The notes under the pieces are model-generated. The model saw only the letters and a program-made list of their open reading frames with translations. It made no database searches and had not been told where the DNA came from. From Promethearchaeia archaeon (GTDB lineage Archaea; Asgardarchaeota; Lokiarchaeia; Sigyniarchaeales; SOKP01), in assembly GCA_029856045.1 (NCBI GenBank), contig JAHQWG010000016.1, positions 499,921 through 563,920 of the forward strand: a stretch of 64,000 nucleotides of DNA, written 5' to 3'. Position 1 is the stretch's first letter. Every line of letters starts with the position of its first letter. Both the position numbers and the translations under genes were made by a program. Below are positions 28,135-36,034 of the stretch, one piece after another.

Positions 28135-28853
28135 ATATTTCTCTCTTTTTAAGGGGATTTAAATATTATTATCAATATCAATTTAAATTTTTTAAGATTA
28201 TAAATCTACCAGAATGAATTTATTAAACTAGTTATAATTATATAAATTGATTTTTCTTCTATTGTATTCCTTAAAATAAAGTATAATTGAAATTATAAAT
28301 TGTTTTTCTAGTTTCATATATTACCATTTTTAAAAACATCAATGAATATTTTTGATCTTGATCAATAAAAAAACTAACATTTATGCAATTTTTAGGAAAA
28401 ATGGTTTTAAAAAAATCTAAAAAGAATATTCTTCATTCCGATTTCATTTCTCTTTCCTTACTTTTTTGACTAATTTGGGAATAATTTCATATATATTGAA
28501 ATTTTTTTGGAATAATTTTTCAATACCACAATTTTCCCATTATGACAATTTCTATTAAATTCAATTTGAATATTCTTATTTTCCCATTTAACGATGTATC
28601 AAGTTATAATTCAACGATTTTATTAGTATTCAATCTTATTTTGTAAGGTAAACCTGTTTGATATGTGGATTTTCAAAAATACGAAATTCTTATACAAAAA
28701 AATTAAATTATGGAAATGAAAAAGTAAAAAATGTGAATGAAAAAGGAATAAAAATTAAGAAATTTCATGATTTATCTAAAATCAATCAATTTTCTGCTCC
28801 AAAAGCTTTAAATACTTGATTGTTGTTAATAATTTTAAATAATAAAAAAAATT
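28135..28853. other. Long AT-rich intergenic region, no confident gene
   Basis: About 720 bp with no recognisable gene. One 53-codon frame with a TTG start (28658-28819, plus strand) begins LICGFSKIRNSY and is lysine-rich and may be chance. The end of this region holds the promoter of the next gene. It may be decayed coding DNA. Confidence 0.5.
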
Positions 28854-29207
28854 ATGAGTGAAAAAAATATGAGTCAAAAAGTTGAACCAAAAATTGAAAG
28901 TGTTTTAACTGAAATTCAGAAAGTTAAAATTTTCAATTTGGTTAGATATGTTTCAAAAAACACTTGCGAACGAGTTTGTCCTGAAATCTTAGATATGCTT
29001 TTAAATAGTGAAAAAGGAAAGTTAAAAAGCAACTTAGGTAAAACTATATTTCATTTACAGCGAGTAGAAAGACTTAACTCAACTATTGGGTTAGAAAGAT
29101 TAATTGAAGCAGGATTATTAGTTGATACTGATGGACTTCTCAAAATTTTAGAATCATCTGAGCAAGATGCAAAAGACTTAGCAAGTGAAATGAGAGAAAT
29201 TCTCTAA
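28854..29207 (+). CDS. Uncharacterised 117-aa helical protein
   Basis: I do not recognise this family. The protein is predicted almost entirely helical, with two conserved-looking cysteines (NTCERVCPEIL, near 42-46) and a C-terminal IEAGLLVDTDGLLKILE stretch. No membrane segment or signal is visible. It is followed after 84 bp by the UFD1-like gene on the same strand. The downstream gene has its own good SD (AAGGAG), so co-transcription is plausible. It could be a partner of that protein, but there is no direct evidence. The alternative start at the second Met (MSQKVEPK) is possible. Confidence 0.65.
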   Translation: MSEKNMSQKVEPKIESVLTEIQKVKIFNLVRYVSKNTCERVCPEILDMLLNSEKGKLKSNLGKTIFHLQRVERLNSTIGLERLIEAGLLVDTDGLLKILESSEQDAKDLASEMREIL

Positions 29208-29291
29208 TAATAAACAAAATTTTTTTAATTTCTTTTACATTTTTATCTTTAATTTTAGATCTACTATTTAAAAAATTAAAGGAGTATTGAA

Positions 29292-29858
29292 ATGTTTCAG
29301 GGATTTAATGAACAAATGTCAGCTTTAGTTTCACCTGTTAGATTTGATACATTTTCATCTTCTATCTTGTGTGAACTTAAAATAAAAAGTTCTGAGCAAA
29401 TTAATCTTAATAAAGGTGATTTTGTTAAAATTTTTGGAAAAAAAAGGGTAACTGTATGCAAGATTAAAAAAATATCATATGAACATAAAGATAATATTAT
29501 ATGCATTCCATATAAGATAAGAAATAAGTATGGCATTAATCTAAATGATTTCATACGAATTCAAACTTTTCCTAAAAAGACTGCTAAATATGTCAAGATA
29601 ACTCCAGTAGGTTTGGATTTTAAATCCACAAAAAAAATAATTAAATATATTAGAAAAAAGCTTTTAGACATGCCATTGGTAAAAAATGATATAATCTCTA
29701 TTAATATTGGTTTTAGAAGACATATTGATTTCGAAGTTTTGAATATTCAACCCACAAGTCCTGCACAAATATCTACAGGTACTGTTTTTGATATGGTTTT
29801 ATCATATCATCAAGAAAAGAAAATTAAGGAAAAACTAATTTTAACTCTAACTATTTAA
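29292..29858 (+). CDS. UFD1-like / Cdc48 N-domain-like protein (stand-alone)
   Basis: This 188-aa protein has no ATPase module yet reads like the double-psi barrel plus second barrel of UFD1 and the Cdc48 N-domain. Alignment by eye to UFD1 is clear from about residue 70: IICIPYKIRNKYGINLNDF matches the YLP...LLLEEGD region, YVKITPVGLDF matches the KFQPQSVDF region, and LVKNDIISINI...FEVLNIQPTSPAQIS matches the TTGDVIAINY...ELRVLETKP stretch. The Cdc48 N-domain at the left edge of the window shares the same pattern. UFD1 with NPL4 recruits ubiquitylated substrates to Cdc48 in eukaryotes. Here the protein could be a Cdc48 adaptor. It is a homology inference. Confidence 0.72.
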   Translation: MFQGFNEQMSALVSPVRFDTFSSSILCELKIKSSEQINLNKGDFVKIFGKKRVTVCKIKKISYEHKDNIICIPYKIRNKYGINLNDFIRIQTFPKKTAKYVKITPVGLDFKSTKKIIKYIRKKLLDMPLVKNDIISINIGFRRHIDFEVLNIQPTSPAQISTGTVFDMVLSYHQEKKIKEKLILTLTI

Positions 29859-30796
29859 ACATTTTTTAATTGCCAAATTTTAATTGTTTTGTCTAAACTC
29901 CCGCTTATTATATAATATTTAGGAGCTTGAGTTTTGTATTGTTCAATTTTAATTAATTTTATTGATTCAATTTTATCCTCATGAGCAGGAATTTTCAATA
30001 TTTCTTGAACTGGTGAAATTGAATAAATATATAAATTGGTACCTCCTAATATTAAAAAAAATCTTCCATCATTTTGAAATATCTCTAACGAATTTAAAGG
30101 TTCTTCAAGTTGTTTGGAAAATAATAATTTAATATTGTTGATATCCCAGCCAAATATCCCTCCATAATTATCAATTCCAACTAGGAGATTTTGATTCGAT
30201 ATAAATTTAAGATCCATAATTGGACCTTCTCCTCTTAGAAACATTTTCTCTTCATTCATTTTCAAGTCCCATAGTATTATTTTAGAGTCAAAAGTTCCTA
30301 AAAATAACGTTAATTCGTTTTCTGTGCAAGAAATTGAAAGAATAGGAGAATTATATTCATCAATACTTGATAAGATGTGGAAATATTTAAGATCCCAAAA
30401 TATAATTTGACAATCAAATCCAGTCGAAATTAATTGATTCGATTTTTCAAGATAAAAAAGTTTTTGAACATAATCTAAATGACTTTCTAAAGATAAATCA
30501 CAATACAATGTATTTGCCTTATTCTCCCAGATTTTTATAGTCTTATCTAAGCTAGATGAAAAAAGAGTCGAATATTTCTTAATAAACAGTATATCGGTTA
30601 TCCATTTCTTATGTGCATTGATAGAATTTAATAGTTTTGGTGTTCCAATAGAATTATCTTTATTTATATTTAAATCCCAAATTTTTATCGTTTTATCTAA
30701 TGATCCACTATATAAAATCCCCTTTTCTTCATCATAAGCTAAAGAACTTATCCCTAATGCATGTTCCTGTAATTGATAAATTTGAGATAACTCCAT
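29855..30796 (-). CDS. WD40-repeat protein, seven-bladed propeller
   Basis: The 313-aa protein contains seven WD-like repeats: IKIWDLNINK, IKIWENKA, IFWDLKYF, ILWDLKMN, FGWDINNI, LYIYSISP and IKIWQLKN. Several end in the DKTIKIW pattern. Such propellers are protein-interaction scaffolds and are common in eukaryotes but patchy in archaea. No enzymatic motif or signal is visible. Its stop overlaps the convergent UFD1-like gene by 4 nt, and the MTHFR-like gene ends 32 bp upstream on the same strand, suggesting an operon. Partner proteins cannot be named. Confidence 0.9.
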   Translation of the reverse strand: MELSQIYQLQEHALGISSLAYDEEKGILYSGSLDKTIKIWDLNINKDNSIGTPKLLNSINAHKKWITDILFIKKYSTLFSSSLDKTIKIWENKANTLYCDLSLESHLDYVQKLFYLEKSNQLISTGFDCQIIFWDLKYFHILSSIDEYNSPILSISCTENELTLFLGTFDSKIILWDLKMNEEKMFLRGEGPIMDLKFISNQNLLVGIDNYGGIFGWDINNIKLLFSKQLEEPLNSLEIFQNDGRFFLILGGTNLYIYSISPVQEILKIPAHEDKIESIKLIKIEQYKTQAPKYYIISGSLDKTIKIWQLKNV

Positions 30797-30828
30797 TTTA
30801 AACTTTATATTATTTTTTTTATAATGAA

Positions 30829-31629
30829 TTAATTGGAATTGTTAAATAGGTATTTTTTAATTAATAGATTTTTCTCATCAGGAAGAATTAAAAATAAACC
30901 ATCGATCTCAAGAATACTTAAAAAATTTAAATATTCTTTTGCAAATTTTAAACTGACATTTAATTGATTTTCTGAATCTTTCATATCTTTTAATAATTCA
31001 TCTGGAATATTTAAATTCAAAAATTTTTGAGCAAATTTTACCTGTTGCGCATCTAAAAAAACTCCAAGTTTGATAAATACTGATAAATCTAATGATTTCG
31101 CCTCTTGGATGAAAGGAATGAAAATCGAGGGTTCATAATTTTCAGGTAAAAGGATAAAATCAAATCCTGCAATTTTTAAATCGCTAAAGAACATTGTATC
31201 TTCGGTAATCTCATCAAAAGATAAACCAAAACAAATATTTGAGATGTCGCTTGTTAAATCCGATTTGATTTCTGATACTATATCAAGTAAATCTTCATAA
31301 TCATCCTTTTCAGAAAAAAATAATACTGTTTTTACACCTAACTCATTCGCAGTATAAATATTTGAAATAGCCACATTAATATCTCTATTATCTAAATTAA
31401 TCTCATATATGAGATTTTTATAATCTTTAATAAGCAATTCAATAGTAGAAAGTGGAGCTAATAAAAACCGATTTTCTACATTTTCATCTATTATTGCTAT
31501 ACCATCAACAGAATTTATGATTTTTTCAATTTGTTGAAGAAATATCTCTTGGTTATTTTTCTCTGGAGGATCCAGAAATTCTATAAGAACTAACTCTTCT
31601 CTTTCAGTTGCTAAATCATTTAGGTTGAT
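30829..31629 (-). CDS. Degenerate methylenetetrahydrofolate-reductase-like protein (start unclear)
   Basis: A TTG start at 31437 would give 202 aa, but the same frame stays open to 31629 and encodes an MTHFR-like N-terminus: LVLIEFLDPPEKN corresponds to the FTGELEPTK strand of MetF at 32.9 kb. INLDNRDINVAISNIYTANELGVKTVLFF corresponds in two pieces to the TVRDRNR...GIKNVLALTGD region, and IPDELLKDMK to VPEDLLKNLK. The GD and TQ substrate motifs are replaced (FSE and LPE), so folate chemistry is unlikely. No ATG, GTG or TTG precedes residue 1 of the conserved region. It may start at a rare codon such as ATC or ATA, or be truncated. Confidence 0.65.
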   Translation of the reverse strand: MNLNDLATEREELVLIEFLDPPEKNNQEIFLQQIEKIINSVDGIAIIDENVENRFLLAPLSTIELLIKDYKNLIYEINLDNRDINVAISNIYTANELGVKTVLFFSEKDDYEDLLDIVSEIKSDLTSDISNICFGLSFDEITEDTMFFSDLKIAGFDFILLPENYEPSIFIPFIQEAKSLDLSVFIKLGVFLDAQQVKFAQKFLNLNIPDELLKDMKDSENQLNVSLKFAKEYLNFLSILEIDGLFLILPDEKNLLIKKYLFNNSN

Positions 31630-31741
31630 CTATTTTTCACCAAATATAGAATTAATAAAAATTCAGAATTCAAATGTAATTAATATTCAAGATAAATTAA
31701 ATCTATTATTTTGCAAAAACAATACGAAAATAAAACATGGT

Positions 31742-32278
31742 TTAAATCTTATAATAATTGAATATTAAACCATCTTCAATTGAACCCCAATGAGCCATAG
31801 GTACCTGAAATTTCCTTTTAAAAACAATATTGTTTTTAATTAATTGATTATTAACTTCTTCTAAATCTACATCGTACTCTTTAGTATGAGTTATATAATA
31901 AGATAGAAAACCTCCTATCTTTAAAAGACGATTAACTTCTTGTAAAAACAAATGCCGGTCCTCTTTATTTAAAAGGTGAAACACATCATAAATTAAAATA
32001 ACATTGAGCGAATTATTTTCCAAGGAAACTGGAATCTCACCAGTAGTCACAATAATTTCAATATTTTTTATTTTTAAAGAATTGATCTTTCTTCTTAATT
32101 CCTTTATTTTTTCTCCATTCTTATCAAGAGCAAAAATTTTACCAGTAGAACCGACAATTTTTGACGCAATTATTGAATATATTCCTGAACCACACCCAAA
32201 ATCCAATACCTTTTGTCCTTTCCTAATTCCTACTTGCTTAAGAATATTTTCTCCTTCTGATTTTAACCATTTTTCCAT
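31742..32278 (-). CDS. Class I SAM-dependent methyltransferase
   Basis: The 178-aa protein has the Rossmann SAM site VLDFGCGSGIYSIIA (motif I, about 24-38), FALDKNGEKIKEL (motif II acidic residue) and NVILIYDVFHLL (motif IV). The size corresponds to small UbiE/MerR-type methyltransferases. The acceptor is unknown. It is upstream of the MTHFR-like gene on the same strand but separated by about 110 bp from the open frame, and downstream of an Lrp gene. Confidence 0.85.
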   Translation of the reverse strand: MEKWLKSEGENILKQVGIRKGQKVLDFGCGSGIYSIIASKIVGSTGKIFALDKNGEKIKELRRKINSLKIKNIEIIVTTGEIPVSLENNSLNVILIYDVFHLLNKEDRHLFLQEVNRLLKIGGFLSYYITHTKEYDVDLEEVNNQLIKNNIVFKRKFQVPMAHWGSIEDGLIFNYYKI

Positions 32279-32367
32279 AATATTGACAAATCTTAAAAAA
32301 TAATTATTTTTTCTATAAAGTTTAATAATGGAATAAAAATAAAAAATAAAAAATTTTAAAATCTTTA

Positions 32368-32814
32368 CTAAAAATTTCTATCTTCCTTTATAGAGCGTAG
32401 AACCACACAAACACTTTCGACTTGTTCTATATCTCCTCTTGCCTTGAATGATTCGACTAAAGCATCTAATTCTGCTAAATCCGAGACATTTACTTTAATT
32501 AATAACCCACATCTTCCCGCTAAAGAGAAAATCTCAGCCAATTCTGGATATGGTCTTATATCTCTTATTAAATCTTTTAAATTCTCAGATTTAGGGATTA
32601 GCGTCAGAAATGCACTGATTTTTTTTTCATCAAGATCTTCAGCTAACATAATTGTGAATTTATCAATGACTCCTTCTTCTTGAAGTTTAATGACTCTCTT
32701 TCTCACTGTGGATTCCGAGAGACCCACTTCATCCGCAATCTCTCTATATGGTCTTCTGGAATCTTCCATTAGCATTGTGATTATTTTTCTATCAGTTTTA
32801 TCTAATTTTTTCAT
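32368..32814 (-). CDS. Lrp/AsnC-family transcriptional regulator
   Basis: This 148-aa regulator has an N-terminal HTH (LDKTDRKIITMLMEDSRRPYREIADEVGLSESTVRKRV, read in two pieces) and a C-terminal RAM ligand domain (about 65-140). Lrp proteins sense amino acids or other metabolites as oligomers. It follows MetF by 49 bp on the same strand and may be the last gene of the Hdr-MetVF operon, or an autoregulated unit. A likely target is the adjacent C1 operon; direct evidence is absent. Confidence 0.92.
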   Translation of the reverse strand: MKKLDKTDRKIITMLMEDSRRPYREIADEVGLSESTVRKRVIKLQEEGVIDKFTIMLAEDLDEKKISAFLTLIPKSENLKDLIRDIRPYPELAEIFSLAGRCGLLIKVNVSDLAELDALVESFKARGDIEQVESVCVVLRSIKEDRNF

Positions 32815-32863
32815 CTTCGAAATAAACGCTCTGTTTGCTTTAATCTTTTAATTTTTATTAGTT

Positions 32864-33796
32864 TTATCTAAATTCCTTCAGTAAGGGCTCAAATAAGCGT
32901 TCATAATGGACTGCCATACAATGAATTCCTGCCGCGGCTGTAGATTTCTTAATCTCACGAATAAATGGAACAAAGAATTCAAGGTTTATCTCATCGATTT
33001 TTACTTTTCTTTCCTTTTTATCCTTAATGTTTTTCTTCACATGCTTTAAATTTTTTAGTAAATCTTCTGGAACTGACACTCCTGGTATAAATTTGTCGAA
33101 GTACGAAGCAATACCGTAATTTTTTAATGGGAATAATCCTAATAAAATTGGACAATTATATCGTGACAATTCTTTAATAAAATCTTTTGCATCATCTATA
33201 TCAAATGCAGTTTGAGTTTGTATATAATCTGCACCAACTGCTACTTTTCTTCCGACCTTAAGAATTTCTGCTTCTCTGGGACTTGCATTTGGATTGGCTG
33301 CAATCCCTACATTCATCTCAACTTTTCCAGTTTCAATTTCATTTCCATATATATCCGTATTCTCATCAATCATTTTACCTAGTAGATAAACAAATTGGGT
33401 AGAATCCAAATCATATACGGACTTCGCGCCGGGATTATCACCTAAGGCACTGTGATCACCAGTTAGAGCAAGTACATTTTTAATTCCTACACAAGCGGCA
33501 GCTAAGATATCCCCAAATAATGCAATACGATTTCTATCACGAACAGTCATCTGATATACTGTTTCAAGACCAACCTTTTCTTGAACTAGATATGATGGGA
33601 TTAAACTATTAATATATGCCATTCCTTGTGGACCGTCAGTAACATTAGCTGCCACAACATATTCTTTCATAGCTTCTGCCGAGTGAATGATTTCACTTAT
33701 ATCAACCATTTTGGTTGGTTCAAGCTCTCCAGTAAAGACAAATTTGCCAGTTTTTATTTCCTTCATCAGATTACTGAAAGCTGGACGATCTCCCAT
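32864..33796 (-). CDS. metF: Methylenetetrahydrofolate (or pterin) reductase, MetF
   Basis: The 310-aa TIM-barrel flavoenzyme carries FTGELEPTK (catalytic Glu), MTVRDRNRIALFGDI, LALTGDHSALGDNP (Asp contacting flavin/folate) and IQTQTAFDIDDAKDFI (Gln). It would reduce a methylene-C1 carrier to the methyl form in the Wood-Ljungdahl pathway. MetV, HdrB, HdrC and HdrA genes are upstream on the same strand; MetV ends one nucleotide before its start. Such clusters encode an Hdr-linked MTHFR in Moorella. Whether the carrier is tetrahydrofolate or tetrahydromethanopterin cannot be read from the sequence. Confidence 0.9.
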   Translation of the reverse strand: MGDRPAFSNLMKEIKTGKFVFTGELEPTKMVDISEIIHSAEAMKEYVVAANVTDGPQGMAYINSLIPSYLVQEKVGLETVYQMTVRDRNRIALFGDILAAACVGIKNVLALTGDHSALGDNPGAKSVYDLDSTQFVYLLGKMIDENTDIYGNEIETGKVEMNVGIAANPNASPREAEILKVGRKVAVGADYIQTQTAFDIDDAKDFIKELSRYNCPILLGLFPLKNYGIASYFDKFIPGVSVPEDLLKNLKHVKKNIKDKKERKVKIDEINLEFFVPFIREIKKSTAAAGIHCMAVHYERLFEPLLKEFR

Positions 33797-33797
33797 T

Positions 33798-34493
33798 TTA
33801 CTTCTCCACCTCCTCTTCTTCTATTGCATTGGTATATTCTTGGATTAACTCCAAATGACCAGGTGATGTCATTAATCGATAATCCTTTGGGGGCCTAAAT
33901 TTATTAAAAAGGTCCAACCTATTAAACTTTTTTAATCGTTCGTAAATTTGTATCCATGCACAAGGATATTTATATCCTCCTACTTCGCAAAAACCGTCAA
34001 CTTGTCCACCGCATGGACCATTATGGAGCCCTTTCGCGCAACTAGCTACTGGACAAATTCCCGCTGTTTCACCAAGCAAACATTCTCCACAAGTATCACA
34101 ATATTGTTCATAACGATTATCCCCGTGATTTTCAGAAGCTCCAAACATACTATCTTGAGCTGGAAAGGTAAGTGTATCCTCAAAAATCCTATTGAGCATA
34201 GAAACACCTAATCCACATGCAAGTGATACAATTGCCTCATATTCATCTAGATAGGGTCTAACTGTTGAGCCTGCAATTCTGTCATCACATTGTCGTAGTA
34301 CTGTCATTGCTTTCCATGTCAATTTTTTACCATTCATTTTTGATTTAAGTTCCAACATTTGGCCTAAAACTTTTGCTTCGTTTATACTTCTTGGAGGTTG
34401 ACAACAACCATCACAACCTGCAATGAGGATCTTTGAATATGGTTTAATCATTTCATAGATCTCATCAATATCTTTTAGTTTTGTAATTATCAT
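33798..34493 (-). CDS. metV: MetV: zinc/Fe-S partner of MTHFR (MTHFR C-terminal-like)
   Basis: The 231-aa protein has an N-terminal CDGCCQPPRS cluster and a C-terminal cysteine-rich part: CDTCGECLLGETAGICPVASC followed by GPCGGQVDGFCEVG. These are the MTHFR_C (MetV) signatures. MetV forms a complex with MetF and is thought to pass electrons from Hdr. It is followed immediately by metF (1-nt gap), so translation is coupled. hdrB ends 98 bp upstream on the same strand. Cysteine counts suggest one or two Fe-S clusters and a zinc site. Confidence 0.88.
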   Translation of the reverse strand: MIITKLKDIDEIYEMIKPYSKILIAGCDGCCQPPRSINEAKVLGQMLELKSKMNGKKLTWKAMTVLRQCDDRIAGSTVRPYLDEYEAIVSLACGLGVSMLNRIFEDTLTFPAQDSMFGASENHGDNRYEQYCDTCGECLLGETAGICPVASCAKGLHNGPCGGQVDGFCEVGGYKYPCAWIQIYERLKKFNRLDLFNKFRPPKDYRLMTSPGHLELIQEYTNAIEEEEVEK

Positions 34494-34591
34494 CTATCTA
34501 CACATTTTTAGTTTTTTCTCACAACTTAATATTTTAAAATATATTATCTTTTTTGATTAAATTTTTTTACTTATAAAACAAATTAAATAAT

Positions 34592-35479
34592 TTAAATTTC
34601 TATTTTCAATTTTTCCAGTAATTTTCTTGGTTTAATTGCTCTTTTCATTATGTCCATATTTTCACTTTTTGGATTGATTCCAAATGCTAGAGCCATAATC
34701 TCTGGTAAATGGATAACTGGAATCTCCATCGGTTTATCTGATTTTCGTGCAATTTTTCTTCCATGTAAATCATATTGACTTGTACATGCTGGGCAGACTG
34801 TTATTAGAGCATCTATTTGATTTTTAACCAAATCATTAAATTTTATCTCGCATAAGTTATCTCCAATATCTTCATTTAACCTTGCACAATAACCGCAACA
34901 AGTGACTTTTTCAGCATATTGTTTAACCTCAGCACCTAATGTCTTTAAAATTTTATCCATCACTTCAGGACGTTCGGGATCATCGAATTCCAAAATTTTA
35001 CTTGGTCGAATTAAATGACATCCTGGATGTGAAGCTAATGTTATGCCTTCCAATGGAACTTTTACCGAATCCTTTATTTTTTCTAACATTTTTTTATCCG
35101 AAAGAATTTCTGTGATATGATATACCTTAGATGTTCCTCTAAATTCATAACCAATTTTACCTAAAATTTCATTAACCATGTCAAAGTATCTTTTATCTCT
35201 TTTTAACATCACATGAACGGTTTTTAATGTTTCAAAACATCCTGAACAAATAGTCATCACATTCAATCCCATCTTTTCTGCAATACAAAGATTCCTTGCA
35301 CCTATTGTTAACCATGTTTCTATTCCTAACGATTGGATGGCAACAGGATCTGGGCAACAACTTGCTCCGTGCATCTCTTTTAATCCTATGCCTAAAATCT
35401 CACAATCCTTTCTAGCTGCTGCTTCTAATTGTGGAGATCTTAAAGGTATCATACATCCTAAGAAAAATGCATAATCCAT
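34592..35479 (-). CDS. hdrB: Heterodisulfide reductase subunit B homologue
   Basis: This 295-aa protein has two CCG-type cysteine domains: CSGCFETLK (about 79-87), with preceding GASCCPDPV, and TCCGYCARLNED, followed by CPACTSQYD. In HdrB these bind noncubane [4Fe-4S] clusters. It is encoded with HdrC (1-nt overlap) and HdrA upstream, so a complete HdrABC is present. Because no heterodisulfide system is evident and MetVF follows, the complex may transfer electrons to MTHFR. The Fe-S motif assignment is clear. Confidence 0.92.
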   Translation of the reverse strand: MDYAFFLGCMIPLRSPQLEAAARKDCEILGIGLKEMHGASCCPDPVAIQSLGIETWLTIGARNLCIAEKMGLNVMTICSGCFETLKTVHVMLKRDKRYFDMVNEILGKIGYEFRGTSKVYHITEILSDKKMLEKIKDSVKVPLEGITLASHPGCHLIRPSKILEFDDPERPEVMDKILKTLGAEVKQYAEKVTCCGYCARLNEDIGDNLCEIKFNDLVKNQIDALITVCPACTSQYDLHGRKIARKSDKPMEIPVIHLPEIMALAFGINPKSENMDIMKRAIKPRKLLEKLKIEI

Positions 35480-36033
35480 TATGTCTTAACCTCCTTTTTT
35501 TTTCCTTTCTTAGCATCTTCAAGAATTTTTTTTAGCCCTGTCTCTTTAACAATAAATTCAATTTCTTCTAAATTTGGTGTAACAATCTCTGGTAAATTAA
35601 ATTTTTCTCTGTTTCTATCAATAGATTTTTTCATCATTCCAGCATAAGGGACCGTGAATCCATGTTCTAGGAGATTATTTATGGTTATTTCATATTCTGG
35701 TGGCATATTTCCCTCCTTTACAGCCATATTTCGTAACAATGCTAGTATAAATGAATAATCTACATTTTTTGGACACCGTTCGGTACAGCGATGACATAAA
35801 GAGCAATACCATATTGCGTTACTATTAAGGATTTTATCTTTTAAACCCAGCAATAGACAAGCAACAACTCTATGGGGCTGTAAATCTATATACTCCGATA
35901 CTGTACAGCTACTACTACAGATACCACATTGAATGCATGCTAAAAGAGATTTAGCGCCAATCTGATTACTAATCTGGTATCTTAAATCAGAAATTAAATC
36001 TGTTGATTTAATTATTTCTTGTGTTTTTTCCAT
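35479..36033 (-). CDS. hdrC: Heterodisulfide reductase subunit C homologue
   Basis: The 184-aa ferredoxin-like protein carries two cubane [4Fe-4S] motifs: CIQCGICSSSC (about 34-44) and CSLCHRCTERCP (about 78-89). HdrC connects HdrA to HdrB. Start and stop overlap or abut its neighbours (hdrA 1 nt upstream, hdrB 1-nt overlap), indicating a single transcript with coupled translation. No membrane segment is present, consistent with a cytoplasmic complex. Confidence 0.92.
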   Translation of the reverse strand: MEKTQEIIKSTDLISDLRYQISNQIGAKSLLACIQCGICSSSCTVSEYIDLQPHRVVACLLLGLKDKILNSNAIWYCSLCHRCTERCPKNVDYSFILALLRNMAVKEGNMPPEYEITINNLLEHGFTVPYAGMMKKSIDRNREKFNLPEIVTPNLEEIEFIVKETGLKKILEDAKKGKKKEVKT

Positions 36034-36034
36034 T

